Of a stretch of 64,000 bases of DNA, positions 42,796 through 52,008 are shown piece by piece. The translations under genes and the position numbers were made by a program. The stretch is from assembly GCA_036377595.1 (NCBI GenBank), contig DASUYB010000088.1:1-64000 (forward strand), given 5' to 3'. Numbering within the stretch: position 1 is the stretch's first letter; each line of letters starts with the position of its first letter. Source of the stretch: Longimicrobium sp. GTDB taxonomy: Bacteria > Gemmatimonadota > Gemmatimonadetes > Longimicrobiales > Longimicrobiaceae. The notes below the pieces were generated by a model, which worked only from the letters and a program-made list of their open reading frames with translations, had not been told where the DNA came from and searched no databases.

Positions 42796-45700
42796 TCAGA
42801 ACTCTCCCCGAGGGCGGCGACCGAGAGCCATTATGGCCGAGGTGAGGCTCAACTTTGAAATTTGGTCCTGAATGTAGTGCTGTACGAGCGAGTACGGAAT
42901 GAATTTCACGTCCGAATCAGACCGCGGGATGCCGCGCCCCGAGTCCACCACGACGTAGGGGACGGCGTCGCAGATATTCTTCAGGAAAGTGGGTGCTTCA
43001 ACGCCGAAGAGGCGATGCACCCCATCCAGGATACCCTGGTGGATGATAACCATCTCCGCCTGAACGTCAACGTACTGTGTATCGGCCCCGGTGATCCAGT
43101 GACTCCTGACGGCGCCGTCCCTGGCGCGGCTGACTACGAACCGCCGCGGGGGGGAAAGTGATGAAGCGCTCGTCTCCCGCGCCGCGGGGGCGGTTCCGCC
43201 AATCGCGTAAAGTGGCTCCTCCTTGTCGTTCACGCGGAGGTGCGTACAGATGAACACGTTGGCGGCCCCGGCCACCTCGAGCCGGGTCGGTGGCGCCTCC
43301 GCGCCGCTGATGTAGGAGTAGACCTTTCTCAGGTTTTCGGAGTCGTTGTCGTTCACGCGCTCGGACGCATGCTCGGCCAAACGTTCGTCGATGACGATCA
43401 CCCGAAGCAGGCCAGCCTCGACCATCTGCCACGGCAACGGCCAATGTTGCCGCATGGCTTCCGGTTCGTTCTCGTCGGGAAAGGTTGGCGAGAAAATCGG
43501 CACGAAATCCGCCGAGGCCTTGTCGAGCACCATGTAGGCATGGCGCTGTTGAAGCAGCGGTGGCATGGATTCATCATCCTGCCGGCTACAATTGAGAAAC
43601 GACCTCACCACGCCCTCTCCCCCCGTTCCATGCCGATCGTAGATGACCAGCCGCCGCCCACAAACATCCGGAGGGGGGGTCGTGCGGAATTCGACCGGAT
43701 TGTCTCTCACCGGGAAATCGAACACTGCGCGGGACCATCCCTTTTCGGAGGCATGCGGGTCGGTTCCCTGCGCGCGAAGCTCCAGGTGGAGAAGGAGGAG
43801 CACCCTCTCAGGGTTCTCCCCATCGCGAAGGAAACGTTTCGTCACCCATGTCCTCCAGAGCGCACTGGTGAACTTGCTCACCTCCAGGGGATCGGATGCG
43901 TTCCGGAACAGCGTTTGGATGATCTCGTCCAACGTCTCTGCGACAACCGCCCGGCCTCGTTCGTGTAGCGCCCGGATCGGGGCGATTCCTGCGGCATCGG
44001 CGCCGGTGATCAGCACGCGAAACGGAAGTTGCGAAAGAAGCGGTTCCAGGGTTTCAAGATCTCCCATCGACGGATGCACCTGGATCAGGGCGAACTTGAA
44101 CCTGGACGCGTGTTTTGCCAAGTGCTTCTGCAGCGAGGAAAGAGAGTCGAAGATCCAGATTCCTCGCAGGTGGAGCAGGTTCCTCGGTGTCTCGTCCATG
44201 ACACCCGCAGCTTCCGGCGCTACGATGCATACGAGCTGCGCGCGCAGCATCTTGAAGCGATATCGAAGAATCCTGTCTTTTCCCAAGACGAGGGTCAGGG
44301 CGTCCTTGAGACCCTTCTGTGAGTTGGTGTCGCTTCCGCGCAGGAGGTTCGCACAGATCCGCATCTCCGCGAGACCCCAGTTCGCCTTTTTCAGGCTGCC
44401 GTTTTCCTCGATCAGATCCTCATTCCGTATCTTGTCGAACCTTTCCTGGAAAACCCTGAGGTACCTGTACAGTTCGCGGTCCGTGCTGGCGTCCCACAGG
44501 TTCGTGGTCAGCTCGACCGTGTGGTGATCCGGATCCTCGTCGACGCCAGGGGGATCGACGTGAAGCCTAACCTCGATCGTCGCCTCGGCGCCCTGCGCAA
44601 GAAGTTGAGTCTTGTGGTGTTTCGCCACATTGCGCACGAAGTTCTCCAGCAGGCCGTATACGGCAAGGTCACCCTGCGCTCCCGGCAGCGCCACCTCCAC
44701 GTCCACCCGTTGATGCATCACGGGCCTGAGCCATCGCTTGTCCCCAGGTTCAGCCGCGGCTTGCAGCGATCCGTAGGGGAACGTATACGGAATCGTGGTA
44801 GGATAGGTGAACGTGGCCACTTCCCCCTCTCCGGCCCCGCTGTCTTCGTAGGTGACGCCGAGCTCGGTTCCCCGGATGCTCACGTGGAATTGCAGGCCAC
44901 ACGGCGTGCCATCGATGACCACCCCCTCGTGGTTCACCCGATACCCGACTCCCTCGTTGCGGGCAAGGTTGTCGGAAAGCAGTGTGTTCTGAATGAGGGA
45001 GAGCATTACTTCGCGATAGAACAGCGCAGAGCGGGTGGTCGTAAGCGGCTCCGTGGTCAGCTCCGCCAGGAAGTCACCCTTTCTCTGGATCAGGTAGTCG
45101 AGACGCCGTTTCAGCTGTGACGCCACGTTGAAGTGCTCGATGCCAGCTGTGCCCCCAAGTCTCCTGTGAATTGCCTCCAGCGTGGACCGGGGAGTCACAT
45201 GCGAACCGAGGTTGTGCGACAGGTTGCGAGACATGATCGCAGCCACCGCGAACTTGCGGGACTGCTCGTGGGTCTTCTGCGTATGCTGCTGAAGGTAGCT
45301 CGCGCGGTTCCTCAGAGTGAGCAGTTCCGCCAGCAGGGCGTCGTCGATGCGCGTATTGTCCGTGACGTGGACGATGAGACCGCCGGCGGAGACCTCCTTG
45401 TCCTGCTCCAGCGAGTCGCGCGAGGCATAAAGCCTCACTTCCGGGATGTCGCGTGCAACGAACGCATTGAACGTGAGCACCTTGATCAGCTTGATGACGA
45501 GCTCGTCGTCGAGGTTCCAGCCATCGTTGCGGCGAAACACCGCTAGGGACGCGAACACCCGCTGAAAATCCTTCAGGATGCGATCGAGCTCGTCGGTGAA
45601 CGGTTCCGACGACTCTCCGGGTGCATCGTTGAACAGCCAGGTACGAAGTTGGCTCGATACCTCCTCCAGATCTTGATTATTGATGGAAAGATACTGTCCG

Positions 45701-47430
45701 TACTCGAACTCTTTCTGGAAACGCAGCTCGCGGACCGCCCGAGCCAGGAGCGGTGTCGCGGCATCCTCGAGCCAGATTCGGAACGTAGGATTGAGGATGG
45801 TGTCGGGCAGAGTCACCGTGAGCTGCTCCACGCTTCCGTCCCTTCGCAGGCGCACGGTCAGTGGCGCGGAGGCTTCTGCTCGGCCGTTCAGGCGCTTGAC
45901 CACGACGCAGGCTTTGTCGGGTAGTTCCCGGAACAAGAAGTTGGTGACCTTGAACCCCTCCACGAACTGCAGCGAGAGAGCGTAGTACAGGAGAAGTCGG
46001 CGGCTCGCGTCCCTGTCTTGGAAGAAGACGGGCACGTTCCGCGTCCAGTTCCCAGTCACCAGGTCCCACTGGAGAAAAAGAACCGCGGCGGGATTCCGGA
46101 TGGCGCCATAGTTGAGAAGCGACTTCGTGTCACCCTTCCAGACTCGGAACTGTTCTTTGGAATTGTGTCGCGTTGGAACGCGGACGTCCATGAATAGCCT
46201 ACGGATGTCTACCGAAGCGGCCGGCGTGACGCCAGGCGAATCAGAGGTATCCGCTTCGCCGCACGGAAGCCGATGATGCAGAACGTAGAGCTTCAAGCGG
46301 TCCTTGACCGTCAGCTCTGCATTCAGGTTCAGGCCACCAGCCAGCTTCTGAAGCGTCCGCCGGAGGCCGGAGTTGACGCTCTTCGCATCCGCGCTGCCCT
46401 TCTTGCGCTGCTTCGAATCCTGTTCGTGGTAGGGGAAGATCGAAAAGATGCGCAGGGCCGCGGCTTCCAACCAATCATCCGGCTTGATGCGGGTGCTGTA
46501 CTCGACGCAAAGAGAGGGGATGGGGCGTAGGGAGTCGTCCCGGCGAGGTCCCTCCCCAGCGGGCGGAGGACAGAGCCGGAAGCCAAGCTCCTGCAGTCGT
46601 TCGACCGCGGGCGCAACTCTCGCCGCGGTGACCGGCCGGTAGGTCCGCCAGCCGCGGTCCGCGAAATCTTGGAGCGCCCGGCGGATGAACGAGAGGTATT
46701 TCAGTCGTTCGTCCTCCTCGTGCAACGTATGCAGGTCCTCCACCTCCTCGAACGAGTGCGACCAGCACGCGTGGTCTCCGCCCATCTCGGAGATGACCAC
46801 CATGCCACCCGTACGCACCAGCTCTCTGCTCTGCGCAATCCCCTCATTCCAATCGTCAAGGTGGTGGAGCAGGAGAAACAACAGGCAGACGTCGAACGGC
46901 TCGGTGGCGGTAGGCCCGTATTCGGACAGGGACTTCTGGATCAACTCCACCCTGATTCGCCTCCGGCAGCCGGCGTCTTCAATCTCAAACGATGTCGGGA
47001 CCGCCTCAGCGCCCCACTCGGGGGGGGCAGGGAGGGAGGGAGCATAGGTGAGGGGACCGTCGGGCATCGCTGCGGCAAGCTCCCGGTACAGGCGGGAGAG
47101 CATCGCCGGGCTCGTGTCGATCCCGACCAGTTCGATCGTCGTGGGGCCGTCGCCCTCGTGGGCGAAGACGCGGCTGAGCAGGAGGGCCGTGAGCCAGCCA
47201 CCCCCGATCCCGGCATCCAGGATCCTCCAGGTTTTTCGTACGGCTCCGCATTCGTCGCGCAACAGACGCAGGAGCAGCGAGAAAAGGTCGTCCGCGAGTT
47301 TCCGCCGAGTTTCAATGGAGTCGGTCGGATGCACAAGCCGCTGGTAGCAGTCGACTCCCTCGGGTGTGTGCGAGGTGACCCCTCGCTTCGTTCGCACGGC
47401 GCCGACAAGCGGCGTGACGTCCGTACTCAT
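42796..47430 (-). CDS. Giant methyltransferase-histidine kinase-like protein
   Basis: 1544 residues. Residues ~35-260 are a class I SAM-dependent methyltransferase: motif I I-L-D-A-G-I-G-G-G-W near 70-79, V-G-I-D-T-S-P near 102, and F-D-V-C-L-L-F-L-L-L-H-H-L. Residues ~260-700 are of unknown type. A divergent dimerisation/phospho-acceptor helix follows with M-S-R-N-L-S-H-N-L-G-S-H, His739 the likely acceptor. An HATPase-like region has L-L-E-N-F-V-R-N-V-A-K-H near 927-938, with Asn930/934 as N-box residues. Residues ~1060-1544 form a further unknown region containing V-V-V-D-S-G-R-G-I-P. No membrane segment is seen. The ATG overlaps the livK stop by 4 bases, tying it to the importer. Confidence 0.72.
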   Translation of the reverse strand: MSTDVTPLVGAVRTKRGVTSHTPEGVDCYQRLVHPTDSIETRRKLADDLFSLLLRLLRDECGAVRKTWRILDAGIGGGWLTALLLSRVFAHEGDGPTTIELVGIDTSPAMLSRLYRELAAAMPDGPLTYAPSLPAPPEWGAEAVPTSFEIEDAGCRRRIRVELIQKSLSEYGPTATEPFDVCLLFLLLHHLDDWNEGIAQSRELVRTGGMVVISEMGGDHACWSHSFEEVEDLHTLHEEDERLKYLSFIRRALQDFADRGWRTYRPVTAARVAPAVERLQELGFRLCPPPAGEGPRRDDSLRPIPSLCVEYSTRIKPDDWLEAAALRIFSIFPYHEQDSKQRKKGSADAKSVNSGLRRTLQKLAGGLNLNAELTVKDRLKLYVLHHRLPCGEADTSDSPGVTPAASVDIRRLFMDVRVPTRHNSKEQFRVWKGDTKSLLNYGAIRNPAAVLFLQWDLVTGNWTRNVPVFFQDRDASRRLLLYYALSLQFVEGFKVTNFLFRELPDKACVVVKRLNGRAEASAPLTVRLRRDGSVEQLTVTLPDTILNPTFRIWLEDAATPLLARAVRELRFQKEFEYGQYLSINNQDLEEVSSQLRTWLFNDAPGESSEPFTDELDRILKDFQRVFASLAVFRRNDGWNLDDELVIKLIKVLTFNAFVARDIPEVRLYASRDSLEQDKEVSAGGLIVHVTDNTRIDDALLAELLTLRNRASYLQQHTQKTHEQSRKFAVAAIMSRNLSHNLGSHVTPRSTLEAIHRRLGGTAGIEHFNVASQLKRRLDYLIQRKGDFLAELTTEPLTTTRSALFYREVMLSLIQNTLLSDNLARNEGVGYRVNHEGVVIDGTPCGLQFHVSIRGTELGVTYEDSGAGEGEVATFTYPTTIPYTFPYGSLQAAAEPGDKRWLRPVMHQRVDVEVALPGAQGDLAVYGLLENFVRNVAKHHKTQLLAQGAEATIEVRLHVDPPGVDEDPDHHTVELTTNLWDASTDRELYRYLRVFQERFDKIRNEDLIEENGSLKKANWGLAEMRICANLLRGSDTNSQKGLKDALTLVLGKDRILRYRFKMLRAQLVCIVAPEAAGVMDETPRNLLHLRGIWIFDSLSSLQKHLAKHASRFKFALIQVHPSMGDLETLEPLLSQLPFRVLITGADAAGIAPIRALHERGRAVVAETLDEIIQTLFRNASDPLEVSKFTSALWRTWVTKRFLRDGENPERVLLLLHLELRAQGTDPHASEKGWSRAVFDFPVRDNPVEFRTTPPPDVCGRRLVIYDRHGTGGEGVVRSFLNCSRQDDESMPPLLQQRHAYMVLDKASADFVPIFSPTFPDENEPEAMRQHWPLPWQMVEAGLLRVIVIDERLAEHASERVNDNDSENLRKVYSYISGAEAPPTRLEVAGAANVFICTHLRVNDKEEPLYAIGGTAPAARETSASSLSPPRRFVVSRARDGAVRSHWITGADTQYVDVQAEMVIIHQGILDGVHRLFGVEAPTFLKNICDAVPYVVVDSGRGIPRSDSDVKFIPYSLVQHYIQDQISKLSLTSAIMALGRRPRGEF

Positions 47431-48626
47431 CGTTCACCCGAGCCGGCGGCGGGCGGGTTCGCCACGGCGGAATCGAGGGCGGCGACGAGGCGCCCGTTCT
47501 GGAAGCGGGCCAACACCCAGGTGCTTCTCGAATTCCCGTCCGGACCGATGGAGATTTTCCCGCTGGCCGTCTCCACCTGCGAGAAAGACCGCAGCGTCCG
47601 CTGGACCTGTTCAGGGTCGGTGGTTCCCGCCCGAGTGATCGCGTCGGCCAGCAGCTTCATCGTGGTGTAGCCGAATGCCGCGTCGTAGTTAGGCATTCCT
47701 CCGAACCGCGCCCTATAGGCGGTGATGAACGAATGGGTGACCGGGCTCACCTGTTGGTTCAAAGTGTAGGACGGAACGGCCACCACTACGCCCTCCAGCA
47801 GCGCTGGCGTGAGCTGACCCCGGTCCGCAGCCATGGCAACGTCGTGCACGCCGAGGATCCGCGACGTCTGCCGAAGCCCGCTCTCGTCCACCGCCCGCAG
47901 GAGCGCGGGCATGTTGTTATAGTATCCGATCAGGATGATCAGCTCCGGCTGCATGCTTCTGACCCTGACCATCACGTTCCGGATCATGGCGAAATCGTCC
48001 CCGGTAAACGATTCGGCTGCAACTGACGTGGCGCCCATCTGTCTGAGTCCCGGAGTGAGCACTTCCTGCGCGAGGCGCTGGAACGCCGGGTTTTCCTGAA
48101 AGATGATGGCAACCTTCTTGGGTTTGAGGGTGCTGGCGTGTGCGAGCAGCATATCCCCCTCTTCGTGGATCCCCGGGTAGATGCGGAAAACATTGTCGGC
48201 GTTCGCGGGAATCGACTCGTCCATGGCGAAGACGAACTGGAGGACGCCGGCGCGCTCCGCGACGATGGGCTTGACCGCCAGGCTCACCCCAGTCATGGAG
48301 GTGATGAGGAAGGAGGCGCCGCTCGTGCTAATAAGCTTCTGCGCCGCCGCGGCGCCGTCCGCCGGCTGCCCCCTGCTGTCCTCGAAGACGATTTCGAGGC
48401 GGCGCCCCAGGATCCCCCCGTTCGCGTTGATCTCCGCTACGGCGAGTTGCATCCCTCGCTGCTCAGACTCTCCCAGGAAGGAGACCGGCCCGGTAAGGGG
48501 CAGGACAGCCCCGACCCGGATTTCCGGGCCGCCGGACGATGTCGGCCGGCGTGCGAGCAGGATGCCGAGCACGAGCACCGCGGCCAGAACAGCCGCGCCA
48601 ATGATCCAGCCGGTCTTGCGTTTCAT
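47427..48626 (-). CDS. livK: Amino-acid ABC importer substrate-binding protein
   Basis: 399 residues from the ATG at 48626, overlapping the livF stop. An N-terminal hydrophobic helix (G-W-I-I-G-A-A-V-L-A-A-V-L-V-L-G-I-L-L-A, residues ~6-25) is a signal anchor or uncleaved signal; there is no lipobox. A Peripla_BP_6 type I fold follows: V-G-A-V-L-P-L-T-G-P-V-S-F-L-G, G-G-I-L-G-R-R-L-E-I-V-F-E-D-S and Y-D-A-A-F-G-Y-T-T. Members bind branched-chain amino acids, amides, urea or aromatic compounds, so the ligand is open. It is the last importer gene before the kinase-like gene and could be both transport and sensing subunit. Confidence 0.85.
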   Translation of the reverse strand: MKRKTGWIIGAAVLAAVLVLGILLARRPTSSGGPEIRVGAVLPLTGPVSFLGESEQRGMQLAVAEINANGGILGRRLEIVFEDSRGQPADGAAAAQKLISTSGASFLITSMTGVSLAVKPIVAERAGVLQFVFAMDESIPANADNVFRIYPGIHEEGDMLLAHASTLKPKKVAIIFQENPAFQRLAQEVLTPGLRQMGATSVAAESFTGDDFAMIRNVMVRVRSMQPELIILIGYYNNMPALLRAVDESGLRQTSRILGVHDVAMAADRGQLTPALLEGVVVAVPSYTLNQQVSPVTHSFITAYRARFGGMPNYDAAFGYTTMKLLADAITRAGTTDPEQVQRTLRSFSQVETASGKISIGPDGNSRSTWVLARFQNGRLVAALDSAVANPPAAGSGER

Positions 48627-49393
48627 CTTGACCTCGACGTGCTGGAGGAAGGATGGTCGACCGCTGTGTCGCCGATGCGTTCCCAGTAGAGGTCCAGGAA
48701 TCCCTCTGGCTTGTGCAGCCAATCCTGGGGGTGATCCGTCTGGCGTGCCGTTCTCCCGGCGACGAGGACTACGGCGCGGCTGGCAACGCGCAATGCTCCC
48801 GTTACGTTCTGCTCGACGAGAAGGACTCCCAGACCCGCTTCGCGGGCGAGCGCCGGCACCGCGTCGAGAATACCGTGGGCCACAGCCGGAGCGACCCCAG
48901 CGGAAGGCTCGTCCAGGAGGAGCACACTGCGGCACCGGACCAGGGCCATCGCCACAGCCAATGCCTGGCGCTCGCCCCCCGAGAGCAATCCGGCGCGAAC
49001 ATCGAGGCGTGTCCGCAACACGGGGAAGATTTTGAGGGCCAGTAGGCGCCGCTCGCCCGCCGGCGTGAGCGCATCGCCGGCAGGACCGATCGTCAGGTGT
49101 TCTCGTACGCTGAGGCTCGGGAATATCCGTCCCCCCTGCATTGCGTACGCAAGACCCAGTCTGACGCGCTCATGGGCAGGCAAGGCCGTGACGTCGCGCC
49201 CATCCAGACACACGCTCCCCCGGCGGGGTGTCAAAACGCCGGCGGCCACGTGCAGCAGTGTGGACTTGCCTGCGCCGTTCGGTCCAAGCACGGCAACGAT
49301 CTCGCCCCTACCCACCTCGAGCGTGATGCCGTGCAGCACCTCTTTCTGCCCGAAGCCGGCATGTATCTCCCGGATGCACAGCCCGGTGCTCAC
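48623..49393 (-). CDS. livF: Branched-chain-type ABC importer ATPase (LivF)
   Basis: 256 residues. Walker A G-P-N-G-A-G-K-S-T, Q-loop in Y-A-M-Q-G-G, signature L-S-G-G-E-R-Q, and Walker B V-L-L-L-D-E-P are all present. Its length and the L-S-V-R-E-H-L segment fit LivF rather than LivG. It powers import with LivG at the cytoplasmic face of LivHM. It overlaps livG and livK by 4 bases each, so translation is coupled throughout. The C-terminus has an extra ~20 residues ending in serines. Confidence 0.9.
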   Translation of the reverse strand: MSTGLCIREIHAGFGQKEVLHGITLEVGRGEIVAVLGPNGAGKSTLLHVAAGVLTPRRGSVCLDGRDVTALPAHERVRLGLAYAMQGGRIFPSLSVREHLTIGPAGDALTPAGERRLLALKIFPVLRTRLDVRAGLLSGGERQALAVAMALVRCRSVLLLDEPSAGVAPAVAHGILDAVPALAREAGLGVLLVEQNVTGALRVASRAVVLVAGRTARQTDHPQDWLHKPEGFLDLYWERIGDTAVDHPSSSTSRSR

Positions 49394-50157
49394 GGCAACG
49401 CCTCCATGCCCAGGTACGCGGCACGCACCGTGGCGTCCCGCAGCACTTCGTCCGAAGTGCCGGAGAGGCTAATCCGTCCTGCTTCCATGAAGCAGACCCG
49501 ATCTGCCACTTCAGCCACTACACCCATGTCGTGCTCAATCACCACGACTGTGGATCCTTCATTCGCGATCTTCCGGATCGTGCCCAGCAGTTGTGGCACC
49601 AGGTGGGGAGCGACACCCGCGGCAGGCTCGTCCAGCAGCAGCACGTCGGCTCTCGCCGCCAGGAGGCGGGCGAGCGCAACGAGTTTCTGCTGTCCAAACG
49701 ATAGGTTCCCTGCCAACTCGTCCGCGCGGACGTGCAACCCTACGGATTTAAGCAGAGACGAGGCCCGTTCCTTGAGGCTCTCTTCCTGGACGCGAACGCT
49801 CCGCCGCCACAAGATCGCCCGCCAGACGCGCTCTCCCGATTGGCCGGGGAACGCCGCGAGCACGTTGTCGAGCACGGTCATCCGCCCGAAGAGCCGTACG
49901 TCCTGGAACAGTCGACCGATCCCCAGCCGTGCCACCTTCCAGGGAGCGAGTCCGTCCAGCCGTTGTCCGTAACAGCGGATCGCCCCGGCGTCCGGGCGTA
50001 GGTAGCCGCTGATGAGGTTGAACAGCGTGGTCTTGCCCGCCCCGTTCGGCCCGATCAGTGCGCTGACGCGGCCGGGCGCGAAGCGGAGGGATACGTCGTT
50101 GACGGCGTCGATTCGACCGAATGACTTCCGGATCCCGATCAACTCGAGCGGCATCAT
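49390..50157 (-). CDS. livG: Branched-chain-type ABC importer ATPase (LivG)
   Basis: 255 residues from the first of two adjacent ATGs (50157). Walker A G-P-N-G-A-G-K-T-T-L, Q-loop in R-L-F-Q-D-V-R-L-F, signature L-S-F-G-Q-Q-K-L-V-A-L-A-R, Walker B V-L-L-L-D-E-P-A-A-G, and H-loop E-H-D-M are intact. The L-S-F-G-Q-Q-K signature and the C-terminal A-Y-L-G segment are typical of LivG. It pairs with LivF as a heterodimeric ATPase. Confidence 0.9.
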   Translation of the reverse strand: MMPLELIGIRKSFGRIDAVNDVSLRFAPGRVSALIGPNGAGKTTLFNLISGYLRPDAGAIRCYGQRLDGLAPWKVARLGIGRLFQDVRLFGRMTVLDNVLAAFPGQSGERVWRAILWRRSVRVQEESLKERASSLLKSVGLHVRADELAGNLSFGQQKLVALARLLAARADVLLLDEPAAGVAPHLVPQLLGTIRKIANEGSTVVVIEHDMGVVAEVADRVCFMEAGRISLSGTSDEVLRDATVRAAYLGMEALP

Positions 50158-51023
50158 GCGAAGCGGTACTCGCCGATGAGCCCCTGAGGACGGAAGCGCA
50201 TCAGCAGGATTATCAGCAGGCCATAGATCACCTGCCGGAGGTTGGCGGCAACGGCATCGGGGAGGCCGAGGAAACGGAGCGCCTCGGGAAGAGTCACCAT
50301 GAGCGCGGTGCCGGCGAGGGGGCCGGAGAAGTTGCCCGCCCCTCCGATGACGAGGATGGACAGGATAAAGACGGACTCGAGCAGGGTGAAGCTCGTTGGA
50401 TCCACATAGCGGAGTTGGCTGGCGAAGAGTGCGCCGGCGACCGCGGCGAAGCCGCTGGCCAGGGCGAAGGCCGAGACTTTGAACACGGTCACGTTCTTCC
50501 CCAGGGCAGTGGCGGCGACCTCGTCTTCCCTGATTGTCTTGAGCGTACGTCCGTAAGGAGAATGTCCCACCAGGTAGAGCAGCCCCCCACACCCGGCCGA
50601 CACGGTTCCCGTGAAGAGCGCCAGCGTTGCAGGCGAGTCGATCACGATCCCGAAAAGCGTGGGACGGGGAATTCCCGAAATGCCGTACGGCCCGTGCGTG
50701 AGGTCCACCCAATTGTAGAGAACCGCGAAAACGACGGCCTGGAATCCGAGCGATGCCAGGACGAAATAGTCACCGCGCAGGCGGAGCGACGGGAGAGAGA
50801 TCGCGAAGCTGAGGAGAAGGTTGAGCGTGACCGCAAGGATCACTGCCAGCCAGAAACCGGCCCCCAGGTTGACCATGCTGAGGGCGCTCGTGTAGGCGCC
50901 CAGCCCGAAGAACGCGGCGTGACAGAGCGAGAGCAACCCTGCGTATCCCACGAGCAAGTTCAGAGACCACGCCAGGATCGCGTAGATGCCGAGCATTATG
51001 AGAAGGTGGAGAAGGTAGCTCAT
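50154..51023 (-). CDS. livM: Branched-chain-type ABC importer permease (LivM)
   Basis: 289 residues, about nine hydrophobic helices. Typical LivM features: A-I-L-A-W-S-L-N-L-L-V-G-Y-A-G-L-L-S-L-C-H-A-A-F-F-G in helix 2, and the coupling loop E-D-E-V-A-A-T-A-L-G-K-N-V. It forms the inner-membrane channel with LivH. It overlaps livH by 4 bases and livG by 4 bases. Confidence 0.9.
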   Translation of the reverse strand: MSYLLHLLIMLGIYAILAWSLNLLVGYAGLLSLCHAAFFGLGAYTSALSMVNLGAGFWLAVILAVTLNLLLSFAISLPSLRLRGDYFVLASLGFQAVVFAVLYNWVDLTHGPYGISGIPRPTLFGIVIDSPATLALFTGTVSAGCGGLLYLVGHSPYGRTLKTIREDEVAATALGKNVTVFKVSAFALASGFAAVAGALFASQLRYVDPTSFTLLESVFILSILVIGGAGNFSGPLAGTALMVTLPEALRFLGLPDAVAANLRQVIYGLLIILLMRFRPQGLIGEYRFA

Positions 51024-51904
51024 GCGGCAGCCTCCTCAATACGGCGGCGGCGGCCCAGCAGGCCTTCCGGACGGAGGAGAAGAACGACCAGGAGCATCAC
51101 GAACGTGACGGCCTCCTGCCAGCGTGCCCCGCCCTGCCACACGGCGAGGCTCTGAAGCGTCCCGAGTGCCAAGGCTCCCAGGACTGCGCTCTCGAACACA
51201 CCCAGTCCGCCGAGGATGACCGCCACGGCTGCATTCAGCACTGCGGAAAGCCCCATGTGTGGGCCGAGCCCCGCGTCGAGGGAAAGCAGAATGGACGCGA
51301 TCGCGGCCACGCCCGATCCCACGCCGAACACGACCGCCCGAATATGCGCCGGATCGATGCCCGCCGCTGACACCAGTTCGGGATCGTCGCGCATGGCCCG
51401 CAGCATCCTCCCCCACGAGGAGCATCGCAACGCGACAACCAACGCAGCGAACACACTCAGGAACACGATCACGGCCACGACCTGCACCTCCGTCAGGATC
51501 AACTCGCCCACCCTGAACGTCTCCTGGGCTTCCGCCCCAAGCACCCTAGTCTGATTTCCATAGACCAGAGCGATGAGGTTGACCACGACGATGTAAACCC
51601 CGACCGAGCTGAGCAAGTGGATTGACGGCGAAGCACGTCGTCGGTGCAACGGCGCATGCACGGCTTTCTCCACCCCAATCCCCAGCGCCCCCGCTGCGAC
51701 GACCGTGAGGACGGACGCGGCAGAGAGGGGAAGCTTCCAAACCACCAAGAACGTATAGATGAAATATCCGGCCGCAGCGTAGACCGCCCCGTGCGCGATG
51801 TGGAAGACCCGGGTGGTGTTGTAGATCAATCCGAATCCCAGTGCGAGCAGGGCGTAGACGCAGCCCGTTACCCACCCGTTCACGATCGTTTGCAAGAAGA
51901 GCAT
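51020..51904 (-). CDS. livH: Branched-chain-type ABC importer permease (LivH)
   Basis: 294 residues from the ATG at 51904; a GTG at 51967 would add 21 residues. Typical LivH features: G-C-V-Y-A-L-L-A-L-G-F-G-L-I-Y near the start, H-I-A-H-G-A-V-Y in the second helix, and the coupling loop M-R-D-D-P-E-L-V-S-A-A-G-I-D. It is the first gene of the importer. A tandem 10-base repeat and possible promoter boxes lie just upstream. Confidence 0.88.
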   Translation of the reverse strand: MLFLQTIVNGWVTGCVYALLALGFGLIYNTTRVFHIAHGAVYAAAGYFIYTFLVVWKLPLSAASVLTVVAAGALGIGVEKAVHAPLHRRRASPSIHLLSSVGVYIVVVNLIALVYGNQTRVLGAEAQETFRVGELILTEVQVVAVIVFLSVFAALVVALRCSSWGRMLRAMRDDPELVSAAGIDPAHIRAVVFGVGSGVAAIASILLSLDAGLGPHMGLSAVLNAAVAVILGGLGVFESAVLGALALGTLQSLAVWQGGARWQEAVTFVMLLVVLLLRPEGLLGRRRRIEEAAA

Positions 51905-51971
51905 GCGGCGATTCTGCTGGAATGCGACCGCTCCCAACGGACTGACGGTGACCTCACGAAGTAACACCCGG

Positions 51972-51991
51972 ACGAGTTAGCACGAGTTAGC
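51972..51991 (-). repeat. Tandem 10-base repeat upstream of livH
   Basis: ACGAGTTAGC occurs twice without a gap (51972-51981 and 51982-51991), i.e. GCTAACTCGT twice on the coding strand. A 10-base spacing puts both copies on one face of the helix, as for many response-regulator sites. It lies between a possible -10 box and the livH start. Confidence 0.5.
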
Positions 51992-52008
51992 AGACGCAGC
52001 AGATCGCG

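Noticed and set aside
47427-51904. Treating the importer as ordinary housekeeping transport
   Set aside because: The 4-base overlap of livK with the kinase-like gene, the island location and the separate promoter region make it part of the accessory operon, though it may still import amino acids in the normal way.
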